DNA of 28,942 bases from assembly GCA_003315675.1 (NCBI GenBank), contig NIZU01000060.1:1-28942 (forward strand). Reading direction: 5' to 3'. The notes beneath the pieces were generated by a model. The model did not search any database. It was not told where the DNA came from and saw only the letters and a list, made by a program, of their open reading frames with translations. How positions within the stretch are numbered: the first letter of the stretch is position 1; each line of letters starts with the position of its first letter. Both the position numbers and the translations under genes were made by a program. Shown here piece after piece: positions 1 through 8,197 of this stretch. Source of the DNA: Methanocorpusculum sp. MCE. Lineage in GTDB: Archaea > Halobacteriota > Methanomicrobia > Methanomicrobiales > Methanocorpusculaceae.

Positions 1-604
1 GGCGTTGATACAGTGGTCTGGCAGGAGTTTCAGAGACAACTTGACCTGAAAGGTCTGAAAATTGAACAAGGTATGATTCAGGATGCAACGTTTGTGTATG
101 CTGAACCCGGTCATTGTAAGAAAGACACGCCGCGAGGAGATCAGGCAAAAACACGACGGGATAAAGATGGAAAAATCATGTCCAAGAACGGCAAAATACA
201 CTATGGATATAAACTTCATACCATCATGGATACGACGCACGATCTTATTCGACGCATTGAAACCACCACGGCAAATGTTCATGATAGTCAGGTGGACCTC
301 TCAGAAAAAGGGGAAGTGGTCTATCGGGATCGGGGATATCAGGGAGCAAAATGCAAGGGATATAGTGCCACAATGAAAAGGGGAGCGAGAGGGCATCCCA
401 TTGGCATACGAGATAAACTGAGAAATCTGCGAATAAGTAGGAAGAGATCAAAGGGCGAGAGACCCTATGCATTGATCAATCAAAAATGTTTTTCATGCAG
501 GGTTGATGAAGGTAACAACGCTGCAAAGAGTACGAGTGAAAAATATGCTGGCTGCATTTTGTTATAATATCTATCAGGTGAAAACGATTCAAAACAGAGT
601 GTAA
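1..604 (+). pseudogene. IS5-like DDE transposase, 3' part, frameshifted
   Basis: The reading frame is already open at the first base, so the N-terminal part and left end of the insertion sequence lie outside the window. Three candidate DDE residues are visible: Asp in MIQDATF (codon at 82), Asp in VYRDRGYQG (codon at 328) and Glu in KGERPYALI (codon at 457). The order and spacing fit the IS5-type transposase fold. The frame ends at 567 with an atypical tail. A shift of one base in the A5 run at 482-486 instead gives VFHAGLMKVTTLQRVRVKNM and then LAAFCYNIYQ, a typical IS5-family C-terminus, ending at the stop at 602-604. This copy is therefore a broken or mis-sequenced transposase. The right terminal repeat cannot be identified without the left end. 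Confidence 0.85.
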
Positions 605-734
605 ATAAATAAAAAACGTCAAGGAATAATGGGTATTTTTCTTTTTTTTGGGGGGGGGAGGTGAGGGTGTAGGGATGTAGCCAATCTTCCATAAATCATG
701 ATTCGCGTTAAAAAATGGGTTGATAGATATTCTC
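605..734. other. Gap between transposase and pycA with T8/G9 runs
   Basis: No gene is seen here. The stretch presumably contains the right end of the insertion sequence and the 3' end of the pyc transcript. A T8 run (642-649) is followed directly by a G9 run (650-658) and a G-rich tail with further GGG triplets up to about 676. On the minus strand this is C-rich then A-rich, so it does not look like a usual archaeal oligo-T terminator. A T6 run on the minus strand near 710-715 could serve as a weak one. Confidence 0.4.
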
Positions 735-2237
735 TTATTCTTTTTTCTGGCCGTTTTTCGCTGCAAGAGCACTCATATAGGCGCTCACTGCCGCCGTGAC
801 CGCGATGGTTTTCTCTTTTCCGGGACGCAGAGAATCGCCAAGCTGATTCATCCGGGTCTCGCTCTCGCGCATGTATCTTGTGAGAGACTGGGTGATCGTC
901 GGATCCTGAAGGAAATGCGTGTGGGTATTTCCTGCAATAAACTCCGGATTGTTCATGACGGCGTAATGGAGAGGGAGTGTCGTTTTTACACCGATGATGA
1001 CGTACTCCGTGAGGGCACGGCGCATTCTCGCAACGGTCTCTTCACGGGTCATTGCCCGTGCACAAAGTTTTGCGATCATCGAATCATACATAGGCGGGAT
1101 CGAGTACCTGGCATGGATGCAGCTGTCGATCCTGATGCCCGGCCCTCCCGGAGACCGGTAGCGGCTGATCTTTCCTGCATCCGCCTGGAAGTTGTTCATC
1201 GGATCTTCTGCATTCACCCGGCACTCGATCGCGTGTCCATGGCAGGTGATCTGATCCTGAAGATACGGCAGCGGTTCGCCGGCCGCAACCTGAATCTGCA
1301 TTCTGACCATATCCAGTCCGGTGATCAGCTCGGTCACGGTGTGTTCGACCTGCAGACGGGTGTTCATCTCCATGAAGTAGTACTTTCCCGAATCATACAG
1401 GAACTCGACGGTCCCGGCATTTTCATAATTGCAGGTTTTCGCAACGGTGATCGCAGACTGGGTCATTCGTTCGCGGAGTTCCTCAGTCATGATGGGGCAC
1501 GGCGCCTCTTCGATGAGTTTCTGGTGGCGTCTCTGGATCGAACACTCGCGTTCGTACATATGGATCACGTCACCTTGTGAGTCGGCGAAGACCTGGACCT
1601 CAATGTGTCTGGGTTTTGCCAGATACTTTTCGATGAAAATCGTCGAGTCGCCGAATGCTGAAGCCGCCGTCCTGCTGGATTTTGCGATCGCTTCGTCGAG
1701 TTCGGCTTCGTTGTTGACGATGGTCATACCGATACCCCCTCCGCCGGCGGACGCTTTGACGATCACCGGGTAACCGATCGATTCGGCAAATGCTTTTGCT
1801 TCATCATGGTCGGTACTCTTGGTCCAGGGAAGTACCGGAACTCCGGCATCATGCATCGCCTGTTTGGAGTCGAGTTTGGAGCCCATCATCTTGATGGTAG
1901 CTTCCGATGGACCGATGAACGTGAATCCGGCTTTTTTTACCGCTCCGGAAAAAGCTGCTTTTTCTGCAAGAAATCCGTATCCCGGGTGAATGGCATCGGC
2001 GCCCGCCATCTCGGCGACCTCGAGGATCCTGTCCATATTGAGGTAGCTTTTCGTCAGGTGGGCAGCTCCGATGAGAAAAGCTTCATCGGCGTACTTCACG
2101 TGTAAGGCATTCGCATCGGCTTCCGAGTAAACGGCGACCGTTTCGATACCCATTTCCCGGCATGCACGCATAACGCGAATGGCGATCTCTCCCCTGTTCG
2201 CAACCAATACTTTGTCAAAGTATTCGTTTTTACTCAT
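735..2237 (-). CDS. pycA: Pyruvate carboxylase subunit A (biotin carboxylase)
   Basis: A 500-aa ATP-grasp enzyme that carboxylates the biotin carried on PycB using ATP and bicarbonate. PycA and PycB together convert pyruvate to oxaloacetate, which feeds the incomplete TCA cycle used for biosynthesis in methanogens. It has the biotin carboxylase N-domain (VLVANRGEIAIRVMRA, residues 10-25), HPGYGFLAE (84-92) and the glycine-rich ATP loop KASAGGGGIGM (161-171). Counterparts of the AccC catalytic residues are K161, H211, H238/K240, E278, E290, R294 and E298 (EMNTRLQVEH, 290-299). Length is normal for a stand-alone biotin carboxylase. AccC is the main alternative, but adjacency to PycB and not to a carboxyltransferase pair decides for pyruvate carboxylase. 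The start overlaps the pycB stop by 4 nt (ATGA), implying coupled translation. Confidence 0.95.
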   Translation of the reverse strand: MSKNEYFDKVLVANRGEIAIRVMRACREMGIETVAVYSEADANALHVKYADEAFLIGAAHLTKSYLNMDRILEVAEMAGADAIHPGYGFLAEKAAFSGAVKKAGFTFIGPSEATIKMMGSKLDSKQAMHDAGVPVLPWTKSTDHDEAKAFAESIGYPVIVKASAGGGGIGMTIVNNEAELDEAIAKSSRTAASAFGDSTIFIEKYLAKPRHIEVQVFADSQGDVIHMYERECSIQRRHQKLIEEAPCPIMTEELRERMTQSAITVAKTCNYENAGTVEFLYDSGKYYFMEMNTRLQVEHTVTELITGLDMVRMQIQVAAGEPLPYLQDQITCHGHAIECRVNAEDPMNNFQADAGKISRYRSPGGPGIRIDSCIHARYSIPPMYDSMIAKLCARAMTREETVARMRRALTEYVIIGVKTTLPLHYAVMNNPEFIAGNTHTHFLQDPTITQSLTRYMRESETRMNQLGDSLRPGKEKTIAVTAAVSAYMSALAAKNGQKKE

Positions 2238-3967
2238 TGCACCACCACTAAAACATCGCCGCTCTGGACGACTGCTCCGTTCTCGACGAAGATCTCGGTG
2301 ACCGTACCGTCGATCGGACTGACGATCGGATATTCCATTTTCATTGCTTCGAGAACGAGGAGGGTCTCGCCTGCAGATACTTTCTGTCCTGCCTGAACTT
2401 TGATGTCGAGAACCATGCCCTGAATGCTGCTCTTCACGCCGCCGGGAACATCGCCGCGCGGCCGGGTCTCGGCGGACTTGACGGAACTGACGACTGCTTC
2501 TCCTTCGACGGAGAGGATTCGAACGGCATAAATCTCGCCGTCGACCTCGACTTCCATGGATCTTGGGATGTCATAGTCTGCCGGGGCAATACCGCCGACC
2601 GAGGTCGGAACAACCGGGAATGCTTCGGCTTTCTTCTCGCCCTTCAGGAATGCCGGGGCAATTGCGGGATAGAGAATATAGGTGAGAACATCCTCCTCTT
2701 TTTTGACGAGACTCTGTGCTTCTGCGTCGGCTTTCATCTTGTCATAGATCGGTTCAAGGGTGTCAGCAGGTCTGCAGGTGATCCGGGGAGTATCGCCGAT
2801 GATCGAAGTGACCAGAGCTTCGTCGAGCGGTTTGGGACTTTTTCCATATAAGCCTTTGAGATAGTCGCGGACTTCGTTGGTGACGGTCTTGTAGCGTCCG
2901 CCCATTAACACATTCAACACAGCCTGGGTCCCGACGATCTGTGACGTCGGCGTTACAAGCGGCGGGAATCCGAGATCTTCTCTGACTTTGGGGACCTCGA
3001 GGAAAACCTCGTCCATTTTGTCCAGAGAATTCTGCTCTTTCAGCTGGGAGACAAGGTTGGAGATCATGCCGCCCGGAAGTTGATAGCTGAGAACATCGCT
3101 GTCGATACGGACACTGATCGGGTCGATCAGACATTCGTATTTTCCTCGGATGTTTGCCGCTGCGACTTTAATGGAACGGAGAGTCGAGAGGGAGATGTTC
3201 GTGTCGCGGGGCGTTCCTATAAGAGACGCCACGATGCTTTCCGTTGCGGGCTGGCTTGTTCCTCCGGCAAAGGGAGACATGGCAGTGTCGAGGATATCGA
3301 CGCCTGCTTCGATGGCCGCCTGATAACTCATGGGGGCTATGCCGCTTGTCGAGTGGCTGTGGAGACAGACCGGAATGTCGAGTCTGTCTTTGATGCCGGT
3401 GATCAGTTCACGGGCAGCCTCGGGCATAATGAGCCCGGCCATGTCTTTGATGCATATCGAGTTGCAACCAAGACCGTAGAGTTCCTCTGCCATCGTAACG
3501 AAACCTTCGATGCTGTGGACCGGGCTGGTCGTATATGGTATAGTGCCCTGAAGGTGATTTCCGGTATCGATGACGGCCTTCATGGCCCTCTCCATATTTC
3601 TGATATCGTTCAAAGCGTCGAAGATCCGAAAGACGCGAACGCCGTTTTCCGATGCAGAAGAGACGAATTTGTCGACAACATCATCCGGGTAATGACGGTA
3701 GCCAACCAGATTTTGTCCCCGAAGAAGCATCTGGATCGGGGTCTTGACAAAGATTTCACGAAGCGTTCTGAGACGATCCCAGGGATCATCGTTCAGATAC
3801 CGGATACAGGTGTCAAAGGTCGCCCCGCCCCAGGCTTCAACGGACCAGAAGCCGGCTTTTTCCATCTCGCGGGCAAGAGCGAGCATGTCTTCGGTCCGCA
3901 TACGCGTTGCCGCCAGTGACTGATGAGCGTCACGGAGCGTTGTGTCGGTAATATTGAGTTTTTTCAT
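2234..3967 (-). CDS. pycB: Pyruvate carboxylase subunit B (carboxyltransferase + biotin carrier)
   Basis: This subunit transfers the carboxyl group from biotin to pyruvate and carries the biotin itself. The N-terminal carboxyltransferase TIM barrel begins NITDTTLRDAHQSL (D13 metal ligand), with the expected lysine in ICIKDMAGL (K174) and the metal-binding HSH in CLHSHSTSG (H203, H205). The C-terminal lipoyl/biotinyl domain has EAMKMEYPI, with the biotinyl lysine at K543, 34 residues from the end as usual. The start is set at 3967 because GGGAGAA precedes this ATG at good spacing and the protein then begins MKKLNITDTT. An ATG 18 nt upstream (3985) lacks a ribosome site. It is the first gene of pycB-pycA. 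Possible TATA elements lie at about 3990-4000 and 4086-4096, neither decisive. Oxaloacetate decarboxylase alpha is a close relative, but no sodium-pump partners are present. Confidence 0.95.
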   Translation of the reverse strand: MKKLNITDTTLRDAHQSLAATRMRTEDMLALAREMEKAGFWSVEAWGGATFDTCIRYLNDDPWDRLRTLREIFVKTPIQMLLRGQNLVGYRHYPDDVVDKFVSSASENGVRVFRIFDALNDIRNMERAMKAVIDTGNHLQGTIPYTTSPVHSIEGFVTMAEELYGLGCNSICIKDMAGLIMPEAARELITGIKDRLDIPVCLHSHSTSGIAPMSYQAAIEAGVDILDTAMSPFAGGTSQPATESIVASLIGTPRDTNISLSTLRSIKVAAANIRGKYECLIDPISVRIDSDVLSYQLPGGMISNLVSQLKEQNSLDKMDEVFLEVPKVREDLGFPPLVTPTSQIVGTQAVLNVLMGGRYKTVTNEVRDYLKGLYGKSPKPLDEALVTSIIGDTPRITCRPADTLEPIYDKMKADAEAQSLVKKEEDVLTYILYPAIAPAFLKGEKKAEAFPVVPTSVGGIAPADYDIPRSMEVEVDGEIYAVRILSVEGEAVVSSVKSAETRPRGDVPGGVKSSIQGMVLDIKVQAGQKVSAGETLLVLEAMKMEYPIVSPIDGTVTEIFVENGAVVQSGDVLVVVQ

Positions 3968-4127
3968 AGTGTTCTCCCTGCTCATACGAGTTATCTAAAC
4001 CATTATCATTTTGGAGTGAAAAGTTAAAAAAGTAGTCCCTTGAAGATAGGTGAAGAGAGTCAGCCCCATCGAAACCCCAACCCAAGAGATATACTCTTTT
4101 GCATAATGAAATCAATGAGGTCGATTT

Positions 4128-5333
4128 TTAGTGACCTATATAGAAATTGTTAGTACTGGGATTACCATCGGCAGTGTTGCTGTAGACGTGAGTTAGTGTA
4201 AGAGGAATGAATGTATAACTATATACACCTCCACCATAGTTTATCGCATGATTAGATGTAATTAAAGCATCTCCCTGACTATGTCTTGTGATGGAGCCTG
4301 TGTTATATATATCACCTCCATTGTAGGCTTCATTCCCGGTAATCGTGAGAATGCCATCCTTATTAATAGCAATAGTACCCGCGTTGTATATACCACCACC
4401 AATATAGGCTTCATTTCCAGTGACTAAAAAACTACCTGGATTTTTAATTGTGATAGTACCTTCATTATAAATACCACCACCAGTGCCATTTGAATTTATA
4501 TTGTTTCTTACGAGAAGATCCCCCCCATTCTCTATAGATAATTCTGAACTTCCAATGATTTCTAGAGCGGGATGGGTGGCAGGCAACCCCATTCCATCCA
4601 ATATCAAAGCACCATCCTCAACTTTCACCTTACTTAAATTAATAACAAATAATGCCGACTCATACCCAGGAGCACGAGTGAAATTGCCCCCTCCTGTAAT
4701 CGATATTCGGAAATTGTTCTGAATACCTCCAATATTACCACTGGAAATCGTTATAGGTTCATCTCCAACAATGATAGGAAGATCGTTAAAGAACTCAATA
4801 CCATTACCATCTGTTTCAGCCGCATCACCGGTTGCATATGGGTAATATGCATGATACCAATCATTAAATGAATCAACAAACTCCGATATCGAATTGTAAC
4901 CATTTTCTCCAACAATATAGTAAGGACTCACCACAACCACGATACCTCCTTCAATAACGACCTTTCCACTGAAAACCAGTGCAGTCACCCTATCGGAAAA
5001 ATTGCCGACGATATTGACGCATGTAACGGTCGAATTGAAATCGGGAACCCGGATTCCCTGCGCATTCGGGCTGTCCCAGTGACCGTTATTGGTGTAGACC
5101 CGGTATGACTCCAGAAACGGAAGATCAGTCCCTGCGACCGGGGTTATCAGGGCGGTATTATTCGTTGCATTCACCTCAACGGTAAACCCGACCATCTTAT
5201 TCTCGACCGGTGTAAAAGAGTTGACCTCGGCCATAACGACTGCAGCGACAAGCGCTATAAGAACAACGGAAAGAGCGAGTAAAAGTACAGTTGCAATAAC
5301 CGGACTTACGCCGTTGTCCTTGGAATTATCCAT
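4128..5333 (-). CDS. Archaeal type IV pilin-anchored beta-helix surface protein
   Basis: A 401-aa predicted exported protein with two parts. Residues 1-36 are an archaeal type IV pilin N-terminus: a short polar leader, then GVSPVIATVLLLALSVVLIA, the hydrophobic helix cleaved by an archaeal prepilin peptidase (one is encoded at 15782-16549). Residues about 37-150 resemble the small beta domain of such pilins. From about 190 to the end it becomes a repetitive, Asn/Gly/Thr-rich solenoid with repeats of the type GGGIYNEGTITI and LTITGNEAY about every 20-25 residues, typical of right-handed beta-helix (pectin-lyase-like, PMP-like) surface proteins. The combination suggests an adhesin or surface fibre built on a pilin anchor. 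The exact ligand is unknown. Start: the ATG at 5333 is the only one that keeps the leader short. A repeat element lies directly upstream. Confidence 0.8.
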   Translation of the reverse strand: MDNSKDNGVSPVIATVLLLALSVVLIALVAAVVMAEVNSFTPVENKMVGFTVEVNATNNTALITPVAGTDLPFLESYRVYTNNGHWDSPNAQGIRVPDFNSTVTCVNIVGNFSDRVTALVFSGKVVIEGGIVVVVSPYYIVGENGYNSISEFVDSFNDWYHAYYPYATGDAAETDGNGIEFFNDLPIIVGDEPITISSGNIGGIQNNFRISITGGGNFTRAPGYESALFVINLSKVKVEDGALILDGMGLPATHPALEIIGSSELSIENGGDLLVRNNINSNGTGGGIYNEGTITIKNPGSFLVTGNEAYIGGGIYNAGTIAINKDGILTITGNEAYNGGDIYNTGSITRHSQGDALITSNHAINYGGGVYSYTFIPLTLTHVYSNTADGNPSTNNFYIGH

Positions 5334-5370
5334 GATTCATTGTAGGTTTGCTGGGATAAATTAGTTTGTG

Positions 5371-5950
5371 TGGCGAGGTGAGGCAACAAGCGAGGGTCGT
5401 AGACCCGAGTCGGAGAGCAAAACGAAGGTTTGCGAGTGGGGCGGGTTGAACGCGAAGCGGGCAACCTTAGCTGAACAAATCTATGATTTGTGAACGGGCT
5501 GACCCGCAGGGGCGGCCTTAGCCGAGGCGGGTCGGAGACGTGGTCGACGACCTTAGCTAAGCAAGTCGATAGACTTGCGACCAAGGCTTGGCTTTGCGAG
5601 CGTGTTTTGATTTCGTATAAGGGATTGTGTGGACATATGAGATATCCCACCGCGAATAATCGCGAATCGCATTTTTCCAGTTCCGCCCTCTTGACCTTCG
5701 GTCGCGTCCCTACGCTCCGCCTGATCGGCACCGCGTGGTCGGGACGGCGGAACGAAAAATGCTGGCGTTCCGGCCATGCGGAGCCGATCAGGCGGAGCGT
5801 AGGGACGCGACCGAAGGTCAAGAGGGCGGAACTGGAAAAATGCGATTCGCGGAGATTCGCGATTATTCGCGGTGGGATATCTCATGTGTCCACACCCAAC
5901 CATACCTTTCTTTTCAGAGACCCGCGGTTGGTTTTACCTCACCTCACGTC
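5371..5950. repeat. Palindrome-rich intergenic element A
   Basis: The 632-base gap 5334-5965 between the pilin-like gene and the ECF T-component holds no credible gene. Its outer parts have a weak inverted repeat (CGAGGTGAGG at 5374-5383, CCTCACCTCA at 5937-5946). 5385-5620 is a string of small hairpins with 3-4 nt loops, for example GGGTC-gta-GACCC, ACAAATC-tat-GATTTGT and GCAAGTC-gata-GACTTGC. 5627-5895 is one long hairpin, listed separately. Interior words shared with the other elements (ATTTCGT, GTGTGGACA, CCGCGAATAATCGCGAATCGCA) place it in the same family, although the TAGGACTTACGC terminus is missing on both sides. Confidence 0.8.
5627..5895. repeat. Long near-perfect inverted repeat of element A
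   Basis: The left arm 5627-5729 (GTGTGGACATATGAGATATC to CTGATCGGC) is repeated in reverse complement at 5783-5895. The only sizeable difference is about 10 extra bases in the right arm near 5851-5860. Pairing continues inward with a few mismatches to about 5746/5766, leaving a loop of about 20 nt. Arms of about 120 bp make this a strong cruciform or RNA-hairpin former. The open frames seen on both strands here are by-products of the palindrome. Confidence 0.9.
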
Positions 5951-5965
5951 CCAAGTCCCTGTATC

Positions 5966-6592
5966 TCAAATCAGAAGCACACCATACAGAATAACCGCAG
6001 TGCCAAGCATCAGAAAATCATACACCCCGGGCGAAAATACCGGGACAAACGTCCCCCCCGAACAATACCCCCGTCTTGCCAGAAGCGCTGACTGGACTCC
6101 GGCTCTGCGTAATGAGAGAATAAGCAGACCGGCCGCTAACGAAGGGACGACCGAAACGGAAAACGTCTGACCCTTGATTCCGAGTGCAGACCGCATACGT
6201 GAAAAATCGTCACGGATCTCGCCGATTGCCTGAACGGAAAACTCTGCCGCCATCCCCAGATCAAAACCGCTTCCCTGACCAAAAATCCAGACAAAAAAAC
6301 ACATCAGTTCGCCCGGACATAAGGAAGCCGAGAACCAGAAAGCAAGAAGGACCATAACGAAGATCTTTGCGCCGTAGAAAACATCTCCGCCAGTAAAATA
6401 CAAAACAACCGAGGGAAACAAACCGACAAATATCGACACCGGCACAACAACCTTCCACGAATTATTTCCAAACGTCGCCTTTGCCCCGAAAACGAGCCAC
6501 CAGAGAAAAACCGCCGCCGCTCCAAACAGATTCACGAAGGAAAGGACCGACAGAAGCACAAGCGTAAGAAGCCAGAGGCGGATATCACTCAC
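5966..6592 (-). CDS. bioN: ECF transporter T-component for biotin (BioN-like)
   Basis: This integral membrane scaffold couples two ABC ATPases to the substrate-binding BioY. It is about 208 aa with roughly five to six membrane segments (WLLTLVLLSVLSFVNLF; VVVPVSIFVGLFPSVVLYF; IFVMVLLAFWFSASL; a C-terminal pair). The long cytoplasmic part carries the two Ala-Arg-Gly-type coupling motifs: a divergent RMRSALGIKG and a clear ALLARRGY. The GTG start at 6592 overlaps the stop of the upstream ATPase and has GGAGG about 8 nt before it. An ORF extension upstream to 6655 reads through the ATPase in another frame and is not used. It is the last gene of the bioY operon. Assignment to biotin rests on the neighbouring bioY and BirA operator, since T-components are not substrate-specific by sequence. 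Confidence 0.85.
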   Translation of the reverse strand: MSDIRLWLLTLVLLSVLSFVNLFGAAAVFLWWLVFGAKATFGNNSWKVVVPVSIFVGLFPSVVLYFTGGDVFYGAKIFVMVLLAFWFSASLCPGELMCFFVWIFGQGSGFDLGMAAEFSVQAIGEIRDDFSRMRSALGIKGQTFSVSVVPSLAAGLLILSLRRAGVQSALLARRGYCSGGTFVPVFSPGVYDFLMLGTAVILYGVLLI

Positions 6593-7147
6593 GATACAGC
6601 CCTCCGCCGTATATTTTCCACCGCTCAGCGTGATTCGGCGCAAACTCCGTTTCATGAGAAAAAACGATCGTGATTCCCAGGCGGCTCTCTAGCAAGCTGG
6701 TCAAAACCTCCTTCGCCGAAACATCCAGCGAAGCATACGGTTCATCGAGAATGAGAACATCCGGATCCTTCGCAAAAACACAGGCAAGCATCAGCCGCTT
6801 CAGTTCCCCTCTGGAGAGAGAAAACGGATCCCGATCCGAAATCTCCACATCGAAACGGGAAAATGCCGGACCCCCGCGGGGAATACCCCACGACGAGATC
6901 TCGCGGGAAACGGTCGGACCCGTCACCTGATACTCGGGAAACTGCATCAAAAAACCCGGGACCGGCATCCTTCCAGAATTATTTGCCCGGATTCGACCAA
7001 AGACAATCCCGCAAGAGCCGAGCCAAGCGTGGATTTGCCTGACCCGATCCTGCCGGAAATCATATGGACCCCTTCGGAAAAGAAATCGTCCGCTGTTAGA
7101 GAAAACGTACCTGCACGGAGTTGGACCGAAGAGAGAACGATTCTCAC
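6585..7147 (-). pseudogene. Second ECF transporter ATPase, frameshifted at a T6 run
   Basis: An energy-coupling ABC ATPase encoded in two frames. Part one starts at GTG 7147, overlapping the stop of the previous ATPase, with GAGGTGA just upstream. It contains Walker A GRIGSGKST and runs into a stop at 6947. Part two has the ECF-type Q-loop LMQFPEYQVTGPTV, signature LSRGELKR (one glycine of LSGGE replaced by Arg), Walker B DVLILDEPYASLD and the switch His in VFSHE. The junction is the A6 run at 6949-6954 (T6 on the coding strand). Adding one T joins the halves as SRVFLMQFPEYQ, exactly the family pattern. It is either a real one-base deletion, a sequencing error, or recoding. Every other family motif is intact, so recent loss or an error is more likely than old decay. 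Confidence 0.85.
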
Positions 7148-7719
7148 AACCTCACCTCGAAATCCGCTTTTTGTCTCAGGGAAAAGGAGTGCGAACTCCA
7201 CATCACATACGAAATATTTCTCGAAGCGATAAATGACCGAAGATCTTCGACGGTCTCCGGGTCCAGATGGGAATCCGGCTCGTCGAGAACAAGAAGAACC
7301 GGGTCGTGAACGATCGCCGCCGTTATCCCTACAAGCATCTTCTCTCCGCCGGAGAGCGTCCGGCACTCCCGATCGAGCAGATGCGTTATGCCAGCTTCCT
7401 CTGCGGTTTGCAAAACGTTTTCCTCGATCTTTGCCTGCGGAATTTTGGCAAACCGAAGGGAGGAAGCGATCTCCTCAAAGACGATCGGAAACAGCAGATG
7501 GCGGTCGGGAAACTCGCTCACGTAACCGACATTCTGCAAACGGGGAGAGAGACCGTCTATACTCACCGAACCAGAATCCGGAAGAGTGATCCCCGAACAT
7601 ATCTTCAGGAGAGTGGTCTTGCCGGCGCCGTTTTTACCGGAGACCACCGTAAGTCCGGGCGGAATCGAAAGAGCGGGGATGCTCAAAACCCCGTGACGGA
7701 GATCGGTTACTTCAATCAA
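7144..7719 (-). CDS. bioM: ECF transporter ATPase for biotin uptake (BioM-like)
   Basis: A 191-aa ABC ATPase that powers biotin import with BioN and BioY. Walker A GKNGAGKTT (28-36), signature LSGGEK (122-127), Walker B VLLVLDEPDSHLD (141-153) and the H-loop in SSHS (H177) are intact. The Q-loop region reads YVSEFPDRHLLF where the family usually has a Gln (F-Q-N-P-D), so the Gln appears replaced by Glu. It is short (most ECF ATPases have 230-280 aa) and lacks the C-terminal extension. The start overlaps the end of bioY by 8 nt, and its stop overlaps the start of the second ATPase, so the operon is translationally coupled. Confidence 0.88.
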   Translation of the reverse strand: MIEVTDLRHGVLSIPALSIPPGLTVVSGKNGAGKTTLLKICSGITLPDSGSVSIDGLSPRLQNVGYVSEFPDRHLLFPIVFEEIASSLRFAKIPQAKIEENVLQTAEEAGITHLLDRECRTLSGGEKMLVGITAAIVHDPVLLVLDEPDSHLDPETVEDLRSFIASRNISYVMWSSHSFSLRQKADFEVRL

Positions 7720-8197
7720 ACACGACCCTCTCGCTTTTTCGCAGACGCAGCGTTATCAGCTCGACCGCAGTGATTTTGATGATATCACCGATAATAAACG
7801 GAACCACGCAGGCGATCAGAGCAGCCAAAAGCGAAGCTCCCGACGAGATCATGAACCATCCGGCGCCAAAGATATAACTGAGAAGAGTTGCTAGAACAAG
7901 CCCGGTTATATCGGCAGACATGGTCTTTTTCGAAAAGGACAGTCCTGCAATGAACGCCATCAGAATGAACCCGATCAAAAACCCGCCGGTCGGGCCAAAC
8001 AGAATCCCGATCCCGGAAGTCCCGTTATGGAAGATCGGCAGACCAAGCGTGCCGAACAACACATACAGCGCTGTCGGAATCACCGCATATTTTTTCATCA
8101 CCGATGCCGCCAGCAGAACAAACATCGTCTGGAGCGTGAACGGAACGACAAACGGGATGGATATCCAGCCGCCGACCGTGATCAGTGCCACAAACAC
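7712..8197 (-). CDS. bioY: Biotin-specific S-component of ECF transporter
   Basis: BioY binds biotin in the membrane and gives the ECF complex its specificity. The protein is at least 161 aa with about six hydrophobic segments. Family signatures visible are WISIPFVVPFTLQTMFVLLA near the start and LYVLFGTLGLPIF followed by GTSGIGILFGPTGGFLIGF. The annotated GTG at 8197 has no ribosome site and trims the first helix. The frame stays open upstream through residues reading KRSRLIIYSAVF, which look like a natural BioY N-terminus, but that stretch has no ATG, GTG or TTG. Translation may begin at GTG 8197 or at a rare codon near 8207-8215. It is the first gene of the operon bioY-bioM-second ATPase-bioN, with a BirA-type operator directly upstream. 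Confidence 0.92.
   Translation of the reverse strand: MFVALITVGGWISIPFVVPFTLQTMFVLLAASVMKKYAVIPTALYVLFGTLGLPIFHNGTSGIGILFGPTGGFLIGFILMAFIAGLSFSKKTMSADITGLVLATLLSYIFGAGWFMISSGASLLAALIACVVPFIIGDIIKITAVELITLRLRKSERVVFD

Noticed and set aside
720..1580. 286-aa plus-strand ORF
   Set aside because: Complement shadow of pycA, whose frame has all biotin carboxylase motifs. Similar shadows opposite pycB (3080-3919), rtcB (10884-11645) and lysS (21442-22473) were dropped.
3980..4060. Possible BirA operator upstream of pycB (GGTTTAGATAAC)
   Set aside because: Only one half vaguely fits. No matching arm is found at 14-16 nt.
3930..4115. 61-aa minus-strand ORF overlapping the pycB start
   Set aside because: No family features, it spans the promoter region and has no ribosome site or partner.
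5371..5950. CRISPR array
   Set aside because: The repeats are inverted hairpins without regular repeat-spacer periodicity, and no cas genes are in the window.
5306..6170. Several ORFs of 116-226 aa in element A and its flank, on both strands
   Set aside because: They mirror each other because the DNA is palindromic, have Arg/Ser/Pro-rich low-complexity translations and no family resemblance.
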